From assembly GCF_021391395.1 (NCBI RefSeq), contig NZ_CP090059.1, positions 1,349,001-1,413,000 on the forward strand: a stretch of 64,000 nt of DNA. The letters are read 5' to 3'. Positions within the stretch are counted from its first letter, which is position 1. Each line of letters opens with the position of its first letter. Of this stretch, positions 16,647 through 25,460 are shown one piece after another. Source of the stretch: Sphingomonas cannabina (GTDB lineage: Bacteria > Pseudomonadota > Alphaproteobacteria > Sphingomonadales > Sphingomonadaceae). A model generated the notes under the pieces. It saw only the letters and a program-made list of their open reading frames with translations. It had not been told where the DNA came from and did not search any database. A program made the position numbers and the translations under genes.

Positions 16647-17804
16647 ATGACGATCGATTTCTACTGGCGACTGCCCACCCACGGCTGCCACGGCAGCATC
16701 CGCCACGGCACCTATGATCGCGGCGACTGGTCGCCGCTTGGCCCGCACAACATCGCTCCGGGGCTCGACCGTGACGGCGAGGACGACGGCTTCCGCTACA
16801 TCGACCATCTCGCCGAGATCGCCAAGGCGGCCGAGAGCGCGGGTTTCATCGGCGGGCTGATCCCGTCCTTTCCCAACACCGACGATCCCTGGGTGATCTC
16901 GCCGCTGCTCGCGCGCGAGACCCGGAGCTTCCGCTTCATGATCGCCTTCCAGCCCGGCTTCCTCAATCCGGTACACGCCGCACGCATGTCGGCAAGCCTG
17001 CAGCGGGCGACGGGCGGGCGTACCGTCTTCAACATCATCACCGGCGGCGGCGGCCCGGCCCAGCTCTGGTGGGGCGACAGCTTCAGCCACGACGACCGCT
17101 ATGGCCGCACCACCGAGTTCCTCGACGTGTTCAAGGGCGTGTGGAAGGGGCAGGGCTTCTCCTACCAGGGCCGCTTCTACCAGGTCGAGGATGGCGGGCT
17201 CTCGCCGCTGCTGGCGCTGGAGGAATTGCCGGAAATCTGGTTCTCGGGCTCGTCGGACGCGGCGCTGCAGTCGGCGGCGAAGCACGCGGATTACTATCTC
17301 TCCTGGCTCGAGCCGTTCGACCAGCTGGCCGACAAGTTCGCGCGGGTGAAGGAGCGGACCGCGGCGCTCGGCGGCGAGCAGAAATGCGCGGTCCGCGTCG
17401 ATCTCGTCGCCCGGCCGACCGAGGAGGAGGCCTGGCGCGACATCCGCATCGGCTTCGAGAACGTCGGCGACGAGCGCCGCCGAGCCAGCCGCGGCGGTCC
17501 GACCGATTCGGTGGGGGCCGCGCGGCAGCAGGCGCTCAGGCCGAGCGAGGCGCAACGCTACGAGGATTTGATCGTCGCGCCGAACCTGTGGGGCGGGTTC
17601 AACCTGCTGCGCGGCGGCCCGGCGCTCGGCATCGTCGGCAGCTACGAGCAGTGCGCGGCGAAGCTCGACGAGCTGATCGCCCGCGGCACCGACGCCTTCA
17701 TCCTCGCCGGAACGCCGCATCTGGAGGAGGCCTACCGCGTCGGCGAGGAAGTGCTTCCCCTGCTCGGCGGCCAGGCGGAGGCGCTGCTGCAGGCGGCGGA
17801 GTGA
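16647..17804 (+). CDS. ssuD: FMNH2-dependent alkanesulfonate monooxygenase
   Basis: A 385-residue protein with clear SsuD landmarks: FYWRLPTHG at the N-terminus, NIITGGGG, IWFSGSSDAALQSAAKHADYYLSW, PTDSVGAARQQAL and NLWGGFNLLRGGPALGIVGS, then PHLEEAYRVGEEVLPLL at the end. SsuD cleaves alkanesulfonates to aldehyde plus sulfite using FMNH2 and oxygen. It is the last gene of the seven-gene ssu operon, followed at once by a strong hairpin. An insertion of about 15 residues relative to E. coli SsuD lies near residue 30-45. Substrate range is not readable. Confidence 0.82.
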   Translation: MTIDFYWRLPTHGCHGSIRHGTYDRGDWSPLGPHNIAPGLDRDGEDDGFRYIDHLAEIAKAAESAGFIGGLIPSFPNTDDPWVISPLLARETRSFRFMIAFQPGFLNPVHAARMSASLQRATGGRTVFNIITGGGGPAQLWWGDSFSHDDRYGRTTEFLDVFKGVWKGQGFSYQGRFYQVEDGGLSPLLALEELPEIWFSGSSDAALQSAAKHADYYLSWLEPFDQLADKFARVKERTAALGGEQKCAVRVDLVARPTEEEAWRDIRIGFENVGDERRRASRGGPTDSVGAARQQALRPSEAQRYEDLIVAPNLWGGFNLLRGGPALGIVGSYEQCAAKLDELIARGTDAFILAGTPHLEEAYRVGEEVLPLLGGQAEALLQAAE

Positions 17805-17817
17805 CCCGCGGCGCTTG

Positions 17818-17850
17818 AACCGTCGTCCGGCTTTTGCCGGGACGACGGTT
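17818..17850 (+). terminator. Hairpin after the ssu operon
   Basis: Arms of 14 and 15 bases (AACCGTCGTCCGGC and its near-complement, with one bulged G) enclose TTTT, starting 13 bp after the ssuD stop. It lacks a clear U run, but is well placed to end transcription or protect the message. Confidence 0.5.
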
Positions 17851-17872
17851 AATTTGAGCTGGATCGCGCCCT

Positions 17873-17908
17873 AGAGTTTGATCCATCTGAAGAGTTTGAT
17901 CCATCTGA
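17873..17908. repeat. Two tandem 18-bp direct repeats
   Basis: The 18-mer AGAGTTTGATCCATCTGA occurs twice with no spacer (17873-17890 and 17891-17908), between the ssuD hairpin and the long palindrome. No function is evident; it may be a regulator site pair or a slippage duplication. Confidence 0.6.
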
Positions 17909-17918
17909 CTTGAAGCTG

Positions 17919-17991
17919 CTGTTCCCCGGCGAAGGCCGGGGCCCAGTTGCGAGCGGTTCGAGACTGGGCCCCGGCCTTCGCCGGGGAACAG
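17919..17991. repeat. Perfect 29-bp inverted repeat (sphingomonad-type palindrome)
   Basis: Arms 17919-17947 and 17963-17991 are exact reverse complements separated by 15 bases; the arm core is CCCCGGCGAAGGCCGGGG. Similar elements occur elsewhere in this window (51699-51775, 24881-25001). It lies between the convergent ssuD and TonB receptor genes and may act as a bidirectional terminator. Confidence 0.75.
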
Positions 17992-18014
17992 ATTCAGATT
18001 GGCCGAATCCGACC

Positions 18015-20405
18015 CTAGAACCGCACGATCACCGACGCGCCATAGGTGCGCGGATCGCCCCAGTAGACGGCGTCGCCGGTGATCCCTTGCACGGGATTGG
18101 CCTGTGGCAGCGCGTGGTTGCGATAGTCGGCGTCGAGCAGGTTGTTGACATAGGCCGAGACGGTGTAGCGCTCGTCCGGCGACGTATAGGTGATCCGCGC
18201 GTTGGCGATCGTGTAGCCGGGCTGGGTCAGCAGGTAGCGGTTCACCGTATCCTGCGGCGTGATGTAGTAATATTGCAGCGAGGTATAGCGCGCGTCGGCG
18301 GCGAACTCGAGATCGCCGCTTCCGCCCAGCGGCACCGTGTAGCTGGCGCTGCCGTTGAGCGTGAGCTTGGGCGCGCGCACGAACCGGGCGCCCGACAGGT
18401 CGGCGCCGCCGTTCACCACCTGCAGCTCGTCATATTTGGTGTCGAGGATACCGACCGCGCCGCTCAGCTTCAGCCGGTCGACCGGCGTCGCCTCCAGCTC
18501 GATTTCGGCGCCGTTGACGTGCGCCTTCTTCGCGTTCTGTAGGTAGGAGACGGTCGCGCCGCCCACCGCGCCGGGGTTCGGGCCTACGACGTTGATCTGT
18601 ACGTCATCATAATCATAATGGAACAGCGTCGCATTGAAGGTGAGGCGCTTGCCGAACCACTGCGACTTGTAGCCGAGCTCGAACGAATTGAGCTTCTCCG
18701 GTTCGACCGCGAGCAGCGCGGCCGGCAAGGTCGCCGCGGTGTTGAACCCGCCCGATTTCACGCCATGCGCGAACTTGAAGTAGAGCAGATTGTCGTCGTC
18801 GACCTTCCACGCCGGCGTCACGTCGTAGGTGAAGGCGTCCCAGGTCTTCCTGAGATCGCCGGAGAAGGTGCCAGCACCGCCGAAGCCGCCGGTGTAGCTG
18901 TCCCACCAGCGCGCATAGTTGCTCCAGCCGGTCGCTGCCGCGCTGGGCGAGGCGAGGCGGTCGAGGTCGAGCGTCTTGGTCTCCCGCGTCCAGCGCGCGC
19001 CGAGCGTCAGCTTGAGCGCGTCGGTGAAGGCGAAGGTCGTGCTGCCGAACGCGGCGCCGCTTTCCGCGCGATGGTCATAGGCGGTCCAGCTATAGGCCGC
19101 CGGCGCCGTGCTGCCCGGCTCGGCCGGCACCGATCCGGCGGGCAATGTCGCCGAATAGGCATCGGAGACGATCTTCTCGTTGAAATAATAGGCGCCGAGA
19201 ATCCAGCTCAGCCGGTCCGACTGGGGCGAGGCGAGGCGCAGCTCCTGGGTCCACTGGCTGCTGCGCGCGCGGGTATAGGAACGGGAAATCTCGAGCGGCG
19301 TATAGTCGTTGTCGCCCGGCCCGCGGGTCTTGAACCGCTCATAGCCGGTGATCGCGGTGAGCGTCAGGCCGTCGCCGATCGTCCAGTCGAGATGCAGCGA
19401 ACCGCCGAGCTGGTTGCTGCGGCTGTATTCGCCCGCGTTGGTGCTGATCTCGTCCTTGTCCGTGGACGGGGCATAGCCGTTCCGCACCACGCCGCTGGTA
19501 AGGTAGCTGGCCGTGGTCCAATAGGTGCCGTCGGTGCGATAGTCGCGGTAATGGACGCTCAGCAGCGCCTCGAAGTCCTTGGCCGGCGCGAACAGCAGCT
19601 GCCCGCGGAAGACATTGTCGACGACGTGGTTCGACTTCTCGCCAGTGAAGAGATTGGTGAAGCGGCCATCGCGGTCGTCGAGGTGGAAGGAGAGGCGCGT
19701 CGCGAGCACGTCGGGCACGAGCGCGACGCCGACGCCGCCCTCGGCAATCTTGTTGTCGTAGCTGCCGTAGTCGAGCTTGACGTAGTTGTCGTCGCTGCCG
19801 CCGGTGAGGGACGGGCGTTTCGAGATCACGTTGATCGCGCCGCCGGTGGTGTTCTTGCCCCACAGCGTGCCCTGTGGGCCGCGCAGCACCTCGACCCGCT
19901 CGATGTCGAACAGCGGCAGGCCGGTGGCGCTCGCATTGCTGATGTAGACGTCGTCGAGGTAGAAGCCGACCGGGTTGGCGAGGTCGAGCTGCTGCTGCCC
20001 GGCGCCGACGCCGCGGATCCACCAGCGCGGGCGTCCGTGCTGTTGCGTGCCGGCGGAGGCGTTGGGCACGAGGTTCAGCACCTCGCTCGCCGAGCGGCCG
20101 ATCCCGCCGACGCTGAACGTGTCGCTGCCGAGCGCGGTCACGGCGGTCGGCACGTCCTGCAGCCGCTGCTCGCGCCGCTGTGCGGTCACCACGATGTCGC
20201 CGCTGGCGGCCGCGCGGGCCTCCTCGCCTTCGCTGCCTTCCGCCGGCCTTGTTTTCAGCGGATCATCGTTGGCGGTGTCCGCGGGAGAAGGGCGGTCGGC
20301 CGGAAGCGACACGGCAAAGGCCGGAGTCGCCATCGCGAGCACGAACGCGAGCGCACTCGTCTGGGCCAGGGCGACGGACGCGGTTCGGGTCGGTAGCTGT
20401 GACAA
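18015..20405 (-). CDS. TonB-dependent outer-membrane receptor 1 (sigma54-controlled)
   Basis: About 796 residues from the TTG at 20405, which has GGGGGA upstream and begins a signal peptide ending ATPAFA. The frame is open further upstream to 20570, but that part lies upstream of the predicted transcription start. A TonB-box-like DIVVTAQ is followed by the plug domain (DVPTAVTAL, RGPQGTLWGKNTTGGAINVIS) and a 22-strand-type barrel ending in a C-terminal aromatic (SVIVRF). Such receptors import scarce ligands by energy from TonB. The exact sigma54 promoter 59 bp upstream ties it to the sulfur genes, so an organosulfur ligand is likelier than iron; this is inference. Confidence 0.85.
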   Translation of the reverse strand: MSQLPTRTASVALAQTSALAFVLAMATPAFAVSLPADRPSPADTANDDPLKTRPAEGSEGEEARAAASGDIVVTAQRREQRLQDVPTAVTALGSDTFSVGGIGRSASEVLNLVPNASAGTQQHGRPRWWIRGVGAGQQQLDLANPVGFYLDDVYISNASATGLPLFDIERVEVLRGPQGTLWGKNTTGGAINVISKRPSLTGGSDDNYVKLDYGSYDNKIAEGGVGVALVPDVLATRLSFHLDDRDGRFTNLFTGEKSNHVVDNVFRGQLLFAPAKDFEALLSVHYRDYRTDGTYWTTASYLTSGVVRNGYAPSTDKDEISTNAGEYSRSNQLGGSLHLDWTIGDGLTLTAITGYERFKTRGPGDNDYTPLEISRSYTRARSSQWTQELRLASPQSDRLSWILGAYYFNEKIVSDAYSATLPAGSVPAEPGSTAPAAYSWTAYDHRAESGAAFGSTTFAFTDALKLTLGARWTRETKTLDLDRLASPSAAATGWSNYARWWDSYTGGFGGAGTFSGDLRKTWDAFTYDVTPAWKVDDDNLLYFKFAHGVKSGGFNTAATLPAALLAVEPEKLNSFELGYKSQWFGKRLTFNATLFHYDYDDVQINVVGPNPGAVGGATVSYLQNAKKAHVNGAEIELEATPVDRLKLSGAVGILDTKYDELQVVNGGADLSGARFVRAPKLTLNGSASYTVPLGGSGDLEFAADARYTSLQYYYITPQDTVNRYLLTQPGYTIANARITYTSPDERYTVSAYVNNLLDADYRNHALPQANPVQGITGDAVYWGDPRTYGASVIVRF

Positions 20406-20463
20406 GTCGGAAATCCCCCGATCGACTGGCGGCGAGATGCGCGCCGTGTTCGTCGACGGGATC

Positions 20464-20478
20464 GCAAGTGACGTGCCA
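20464..20478 (-). promoter_or_regulatory. Sigma54 promoter of TonB receptor 1
   Basis: The minus strand reads TGGCACGTCACTTGC, an exact TGGCAC-N5-TTGC match. As in the other three island promoters, the spacer begins with GT. Predicted transcription starts near 20452, giving a leader of about 46 bases before the TTG start. Confidence 0.82.
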
Positions 20479-20548
20479 GACGGCCGGCGATGCCGATTTA
20501 CGGCCGTTCCACCCCGAAACCGGGCGGGCGATGACGGCCACGCACACC

Positions 20549-20571
20549 GATGCTGATGCGATCGCAGCATC
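20549..20571. promoter_or_regulatory. Inverted repeat upstream of the receptor 1 promoter
   Basis: GATGCTG and CAGCATC form perfect 7-bp arms around 9 bases, 71 bp above the -24 element. That distance suits an upstream activator site for a sigma54 enhancer-binding protein. No equal sequence was seen at the other promoters, so it remains a candidate. Confidence 0.35.
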
Positions 20572-20650
20572 TGCGGTCACCGGCTTGCTGCTTCTGCAAC
20601 AGTGTTCGCCTCGGGAAAGCGCGTCGCCGGATACGGGCCACAGAGGGATG

Positions 20651-21736
20651 CTAGGCCGGCATCTGGCGAAGCACCGCCGCGACGCGATCATTCTCGCTCC
20701 GCTGGCCGATGGTGATCCGGATCCAGCCGTCGAGCGGCGGAAAAGCGCGCGCGATCTCGATGCCCGCGGCGGTGAAGGCGGTACGATAGCGCTGCGGATC
20801 GGGCGGAGCGAAGAAGACGAAATTGGCGCGGCTGTCGCTGTGACGCAGGCCTCGCTCGTCGAGGATCGCGGTCAGGCGCTGCCGCTCGGAGACGACCGCC
20901 GCCCGGACCGAGGCGACATGCCGTTGATCGGCCAGCGCGGCGGCGGCCGCTGCCAGGGCAGGGCGGCTCAGCGAATGCGGCGCGCCGATGCCGGTCTTGC
21001 GCAGCCCGTCGGCCAGCGACGCCGGTGCCAGCGCATAGCCGATCGGCAGACCGGCGAGCCCGTAGATCTTGGCCAGCGTGCGGAACACCAGCACGTTGCG
21101 TCCCTCGCGCACATGGCGGACGGCGCTACGCGCGGCGAAGTCGTCATATTCGAGGTAGGCCTCGTCGACGACCACCAGCGTCCGTGCCGCCGCATCGGCG
21201 ATGAACCGGTGGAGCGCAGCGGCATCTCCGACGGCGCCTGATGGATTGTGCGGATTGACCAGCGACACCGCCAATGTCCGGGCACCGATTGCCCGCGCCA
21301 GCGCCGGCAGGTCGTTCTCGAGCCTGTCGTCGAGCGGCACCGGCACGGCGACACCGCCCAGCGGCGCGGCGGAATCGACGAGCTCGGTATAGCCCGGCGC
21401 GGAATAGACGATCCCGCCGCCCTGACGTTGACGCGCCAGATAGGCGCCGAGCGGCGCCAGCACTTCGCCGACCACCACCTGCTCGGGGGCGACACCCTCC
21501 AGTGTTGCGATTTGTCGGGCGAGCGTATCGACCTCAGCCTGGTCGACGTAGCGCTCGATCCCGGTCGTGGCGCGGGCGATCGCCGGTGCGACCTGAGGCG
21601 AAGGTCCGTATGCGTTTTCGTTGAGCGACAGGCGTATCCGCTCGCCACCGGCTGGCCGTGCCGCCGCCGGGGCAGCGGTGAGGACGGCGGCGCTCATCGC
21701 CAGCCATTCGCGGCGGTTGAGAAGGGGCATGTCCAT
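20651..21736 (-). CDS. Tat-exported PLP aminotransferase, histidinol-phosphate type
   Basis: A 361-residue fold type I aminotransferase related to HisC. Motifs are LSLNENAYGPSPQV, SLVNPHNPSGA, DEAYLEYDDFA and TLAKIYGLAGLPIGY, whose Lys223 would hold pyridoxal phosphate. The N-terminus NRREWLAMSAAVLTAAPAAA is a twin-arginine signal, so the folded enzyme should act in the periplasm, unusual for this family. ATG at 21736 overlaps the stop of TonB receptor 2 by one base (a second Met at 21730 is possible). Pairing with the receptor suggests it acts on the imported compound. Confidence 0.78.
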   Translation of the reverse strand: MDMPLLNRREWLAMSAAVLTAAPAAARPAGGERIRLSLNENAYGPSPQVAPAIARATTGIERYVDQAEVDTLARQIATLEGVAPEQVVVGEVLAPLGAYLARQRQGGGIVYSAPGYTELVDSAAPLGGVAVPVPLDDRLENDLPALARAIGARTLAVSLVNPHNPSGAVGDAAALHRFIADAAARTLVVVDEAYLEYDDFAARSAVRHVREGRNVLVFRTLAKIYGLAGLPIGYALAPASLADGLRKTGIGAPHSLSRPALAAAAAALADQRHVASVRAAVVSERQRLTAILDERGLRHSDSRANFVFFAPPDPQRYRTAFTAAGIEIARAFPPLDGWIRITIGQRSENDRVAAVLRQMPA

Positions 21737-24405
21737 CAGAAGCGCACTCCGGCCCGGACATAATAGAAGGCGCCGCTGAAGCCGAACGGCGAGAACTCGC
21801 TGTAGGGGAAGGCGCCGAACGTGTCGGCGCCGGTCAGCGCCGGGGTCGAGCGGATGTTCTCGGTCGGATAGACGTTGAACAGGTTGTTGGCGCCGACGGT
21901 GACCGCGAGGTGCGGGTTCACCTGTCCGGTGAAGCTGAAGTCCGTCACCCATTTCGCCTTGAGCCGCTGGATCACGTCGACGTTGCCGGCCGCGCCGGAT
22001 TCGGTGGGCACGGTGCGGTAGGGTGTCGAGCCCGCGGCGATCAGCGCGAGGTTCGCCACCGACTGGTTGGTGAGCGCAACCTGCTCGACTTCGCCGTAGC
22101 GAGTCGCGCGCACGTCGAAGGTGATCGCGCCGAGCCGGAGATTGGCGCCGAGCGCGACCTTGTTCTGTGGCTGGCCATATTGGACGCGCGTGCGCTCGTT
22201 GATGTCGAACAGCGGCGTGGTGATGCCGAGGGCGGTGATCTCAAGCGGCGTCGCGGCGATCCGGCGGATGCGCGTCTCGTTGTGATTGTAGGCGGCGCTG
22301 AGCCTGAGGTCGGCCGAATCCCCCAGACGCGCCCGATAGGCGACGGTGACGTCGACACCCTGGGTGCGCGTATCGACGGCATTGGTGAAATAGCGCACGC
22401 TGGTGACGCCCGGGATGCCGATGCTGGCGAGATAGTCGCGCAGCCGCCGGCTGCCGGGCGCATCGACATAGTTGGACGAGAGCACGATGCGGTCGTCGAT
22501 GTCGATGTGGTAATAGTCGACCGATGCGGTGAGCTCGCCGCCGGCATAGGTGAGGCCGCCGCCCCAGTTGGTCGACTTCTCCGGCCGCAGCGGCTCGGCG
22601 CCGAGTGCCTGCGCCAATGCCGAACCGACCGGGGCGGTGCGGACCAGCACGAATTCCGGGAAGCCGGTCGAATTGTTGACGATGGTGCGGCTGCTGGTCG
22701 AGCTGAAATACTGCTGCGCCAGCGCCGGTGCGTGGAAGCCGGTGCCGACCGACCCGCGCAGCGCGAACCCGGCGGGCAACACGATCCGTGTCGAGGCCTG
22801 GCCGTTCCAGGTGTCGCCGAAGTCGCTGTAATCCTCATAGCGGCCCGACAGGTCGATCTCCCACCCGCGCACCAGCTCGGTGCCGAGCTCGGCGAACAGG
22901 CCGATCGCGTGGCGGTGAACGTCGACGACGTCGCCCGGCTGGATGCCGGCGAAGCCCTGCGATCCGATGGTGGGCACCGCGCCGGCATTGGGGCCGTCGA
23001 GTACGCGCTCCGGTCCATAGGCATAGCTCGCCGGCTCGCCCGCGCCGATCTTGTAGTCGTCGCGGCGATACTCGGCGCCGACGGCGAAGCTGAGCGGTGC
23101 CGCGAGTCCGACCTCGAACGCCCTGGAGAGCGTGAGGTCGCTCGTCCATTGCGAGTTCTCGTACTTGCCGTTGTAGAAGCGCGTCGGGCTGGCGGTGCCG
23201 AGCGTCGCGTTGAGCGTGTTCTCGGTACGGTATTCGATGCTGTTGCCGCCGTAGACCGTCGACAGGTCCCATTTCCACCCGGCGACCTCGCCGCGCAGGC
23301 CAAGCGCTGCCGAATAGTCGGTGCTGCGCGTGTTGACGAACGGCAGGAACCCGTCGGGATAGATGGCGCGGACGTTCTCGTCCTGGCCGGGCCGGCGGAA
23401 CGAGGCGTTGGAATGCGCCTTGCTCACGCGATAGCCGCCGAAGCCGTAAAGCTCGACGGCGCCAAGCGGCTTCTCGAGATTGACGATCACCGAGGCGTCC
23501 TTGAGGTCGCCCTCGTCGGCGAAGCGCCAGACGTTGCGGTCGACGCTCGCCTCGCGCGGGTCGAGCCGGGTACCGGCAACGCCGCCGGGCGGATTGAGGC
23601 CGATGCCGGCGCCGTAGCGCGCGGAAAGCGGCTGAGGCGTACCTGTCGGCGAGGTGCCGAGATAGAATTGGCGCGTGTCCGGCCGCGCCCGGTTCGCCGC
23701 CTCGTGGTCGCGGTAATAGCCGGTCACGTTGACGAATCCATCGTCGCCGAGCTTGAGCCCTCCGCCCAGCGAGAATTCATAAGTGTCGCCCCCGCCGTCA
23801 TAGGTCGACCCGGCGCTCGCCGTCGCATGCAGCGCGGTATCCTCGCGCAGCAGGATGTTGATGACGCCGGCGATCGCGTCGGAGCCATATTGCGAGGAGG
23901 CGCCGTCGCGCAGAATCTCGATCCGGCCGATCCCGGCGGCGGGAATCTGGTTGAGATCGGTCGGCACCGCGCCCTTGCCGATGGTGCCGCCGGTGTTGAC
24001 CCAGGCCGCGGTATGCAGCCGCTTGCCGTTGACCAGCACCAACGTCTCGTCGGGCGAGAGGCCGCGCAATGACGCGGAATGGATGTGGGTGTTACCGTCG
24101 GGCGTGGTCGGCGTCGCAAAGGCGAAGGACGGCGCGAGCTGGCGCAGCACTTCCGTCGTCTCCTGATAGCCGGAGGCGCGCAGATCGTCGCCGCGCAGTA
24201 GGTCGATCGGCACCGGCGACGTCGTCACGGTGCGCTCGCCGAGCCGGGTTCCGGTGACGACGATCTCTCCGTCACGGCTATCGTCCGGCGCCGTTTCCGC
24301 CGATTGCTGCGATCGATCGGTCGGTGAGCCCGGCGCCGACTGCTGCGCCAGCGCCGGCGCGGCGCCGAGCAGGGTGCCGGCCAGGAGCAGGAATTTCATC
24401 GCCAT
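21736..24405 (-). CDS. TonB-dependent outer-membrane receptor 2
   Basis: An 889-residue receptor with signal peptide MAMKFLLLAGTLLGAAPALA, a TonB-box-like EIVVTGTRL, and a plug with SLRGLSPDETLVLVNGKRLH and IEILRDGASSQYGSDAIAGVINI. The barrel ends in VRAGVRF with a terminal Phe. AAGGGGA precedes the ATG. It is the first gene of an operon with the periplasmic aminotransferase. Its upstream region carries the TCCTA-N9-TAGGA-like dyad also found before the SfnR-like activator, and no sigma54 promoter was seen there. The ligand is unknown; island context points to a sulfur-containing or amino compound. Confidence 0.85.
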   Translation of the reverse strand: MAMKFLLLAGTLLGAAPALAQQSAPGSPTDRSQQSAETAPDDSRDGEIVVTGTRLGERTVTTSPVPIDLLRGDDLRASGYQETTEVLRQLAPSFAFATPTTPDGNTHIHSASLRGLSPDETLVLVNGKRLHTAAWVNTGGTIGKGAVPTDLNQIPAAGIGRIEILRDGASSQYGSDAIAGVINILLREDTALHATASAGSTYDGGGDTYEFSLGGGLKLGDDGFVNVTGYYRDHEAANRARPDTRQFYLGTSPTGTPQPLSARYGAGIGLNPPGGVAGTRLDPREASVDRNVWRFADEGDLKDASVIVNLEKPLGAVELYGFGGYRVSKAHSNASFRRPGQDENVRAIYPDGFLPFVNTRSTDYSAALGLRGEVAGWKWDLSTVYGGNSIEYRTENTLNATLGTASPTRFYNGKYENSQWTSDLTLSRAFEVGLAAPLSFAVGAEYRRDDYKIGAGEPASYAYGPERVLDGPNAGAVPTIGSQGFAGIQPGDVVDVHRHAIGLFAELGTELVRGWEIDLSGRYEDYSDFGDTWNGQASTRIVLPAGFALRGSVGTGFHAPALAQQYFSSTSSRTIVNNSTGFPEFVLVRTAPVGSALAQALGAEPLRPEKSTNWGGGLTYAGGELTASVDYYHIDIDDRIVLSSNYVDAPGSRRLRDYLASIGIPGVTSVRYFTNAVDTRTQGVDVTVAYRARLGDSADLRLSAAYNHNETRIRRIAATPLEITALGITTPLFDINERTRVQYGQPQNKVALGANLRLGAITFDVRATRYGEVEQVALTNQSVANLALIAAGSTPYRTVPTESGAAGNVDVIQRLKAKWVTDFSFTGQVNPHLAVTVGANNLFNVYPTENIRSTPALTGADTFGAFPYSEFSPFGFSGAFYYVRAGVRF

Positions 24406-24710
24406 GTCTGTTCCCCTTCAGATCAACGGGACAGACGCGCCGGTTTGCTTTCGTGGACGCGCGGTTCCGACCCGGTTCGAACTTTCGACGAGGCTCGACA
24501 CCGGGTGTCCGCCCGCCACACCGATCTCCTGCCATGGGCAGCAGGCCGGTAGGGCAGCCATATTCCTAGTTTTTAAGTATGAATTAGAAGAAATGCTTCG
24601 GCGGTAGCAAGCTGGGCTGAAGGGATATCGGAATCGCGCTTACGTCGGCGCGGACGTGGGTTGGGCTGTCACGCGTTCAGCGAACCAAATAAAAGTCGAC
24701 TATCATAACT
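24406..24710. other. Regulatory gap between receptor 2 and tRNA-Leu
   Basis: About 300 bp without a gene. It contains the 24562-24584 dyad in a locally AT-rich stretch (24560-24600) and then the island edge next to the tRNA CCA end. Short open frames here have no recognisable features. Confidence 0.6.
24562..24584. promoter_or_regulatory. TCCTA-N9-TAGGA-type dyad upstream of TonB receptor 2
   Basis: ATTCCTA and TATGAAT flank GTTTTTAAG; one arm base breaks perfect symmetry. It agrees with the site at 10223-10245 in 17 of 23 positions, notable in a GC-rich genome, and lies 157 bp before the receptor ATG. Confidence 0.5.
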
Positions 24711-24734
24711 ATGGTGCGGACGGCGGGACTCGAA
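24711..24734 (+). repeat. Proximal att-like repeat inside tRNA-Leu
   Basis: Identical over 24 bases to 2180-2203. It covers the CCA end, acceptor 3' strand and T-loop of tRNA-Leu, so the tRNA stays intact after integration, as is usual for tRNA-targeting elements. Identity ends at 24735. Confidence 0.75.
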
Positions 24735-24798
24735 CCCGCACTCCGTGACCGGAAAGGGATTTTAAGTCCCGTGCGTCTACCAATTTCGCCACGTCCGC
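24712..24798 (-). tRNA. tRNA-Leu (anticodon UAA)
   Basis: Read on the minus strand, GCGGACG at the 5' end pairs with CGTCCGC before ACCA. The anticodon loop CTTAAAA gives UAA. A long variable arm follows, as expected for leucine tRNAs, and the T-loop is GGTTCGAGTCC. Length is 87 bases with the CCA encoded. Its 3' end is duplicated at 2180-2203. Confidence 0.95.
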
Positions 24799-24880
24799 GC
24801 ATAGCTTCGACCGGAGCGCGTGGCGGCGCCCGCGTCAACCCGCCGATCACTATTTGATATTCCGACCCCGCCTTCCCGAT

Positions 24881-25001
24881 CGTCATGCCGGACTTGTTCC
24901 GGCATCCACTTCTCCACGAAGACTGACGGTGAGGTCCCAGCCCGAACCTTGAAATCGACGCCTTGCTGCGCGGTGGACCCCGGAACAAGTCCGGGGTGAC
25001 G
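24881..25001. repeat. Imperfect 22-bp inverted repeat, sphingomonad-type
   Basis: Arms 24881-24902 and 24980-25001 match with two mismatches; the core is CCGGACTTGTTCCGG. It lies between tRNA-Leu and the end of ihfB. It belongs to the short palindromes scattered between genes of this genome and may end ihfB transcription. Confidence 0.6.
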
Positions 25002-25047
25002 AATGGCGGGTCAGGTTCTCTGCAATCCGCCCTAGCTCGAATCCGCC

Positions 25048-25329
25048 TCACTCCATGTTGAGGCGCGCGCGCATTTCCTTGCCCGGCTTGAAATAGGGCA
25101 CCCGCTTGGCGTCGACGCTCACCGTCTCGCCGGTGCGGGGGTTGCGGCCGGTGCGGGCGTCGCGCGCACGGGTCGAGAAGGCGCCGAAGCCGCGCAGCTC
25201 GACGCGGCCGTCGGCGACGAGGCGATCGACGATCTGATCGAAGAAAACGTCAACGATCTTCTCGATGTCGCGCACCGACAGGTCGGCGTGATCGCGGGCG
25301 AGGAGCTGGACGAGTTCGGATCGGATCAT
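25048..25329 (-). CDS. ihfB: Integration host factor subunit beta
   Basis: A 93-residue DNA-bending protein of the HU/IHF family: [17 protein letters not shown], then [23 protein letters not shown] and the DNA-arm segment [11 protein letters not shown], with [13 protein letters not shown] at the end. Length and the opening sequence fit IHF-beta (himD) rather than HU. It pairs with IHF-alpha (not in the window) to bend DNA at promoters and att sites; sigma54 promoters often need it. The position after rpsA on the same strand is the normal proteobacterial order. Confidence 0.92.
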   Translation of the reverse strand: MIRSELVQLLARDHADLSVRDIEKIVDVFFDQIVDRLVADGRVELRGFGAFSTRARDARTGRNPRTGETVSVDAKRVPYFKPGKEMRARLNME

Positions 25330-25460
25330 TCTACCCCCCGGGGCAGCGGCGACACGCGCCGCATTTAGCCTATCCTACGCGAAACGCACGGCTTTTATCA
25401 ACCGTCGCGGCTCACGCGCTGTACCGGGGCGACACGGATGCGCCTCCCCGGCCAGACCCC

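Noticed and set aside
18015..20570. Longer start of TonB receptor 1 at 20570
   Set aside because: The extra 55 codons have no signal-peptide character and lie upstream of the predicted sigma54 transcription start; the TTG at 20405 has a ribosome site and a proper signal peptide.
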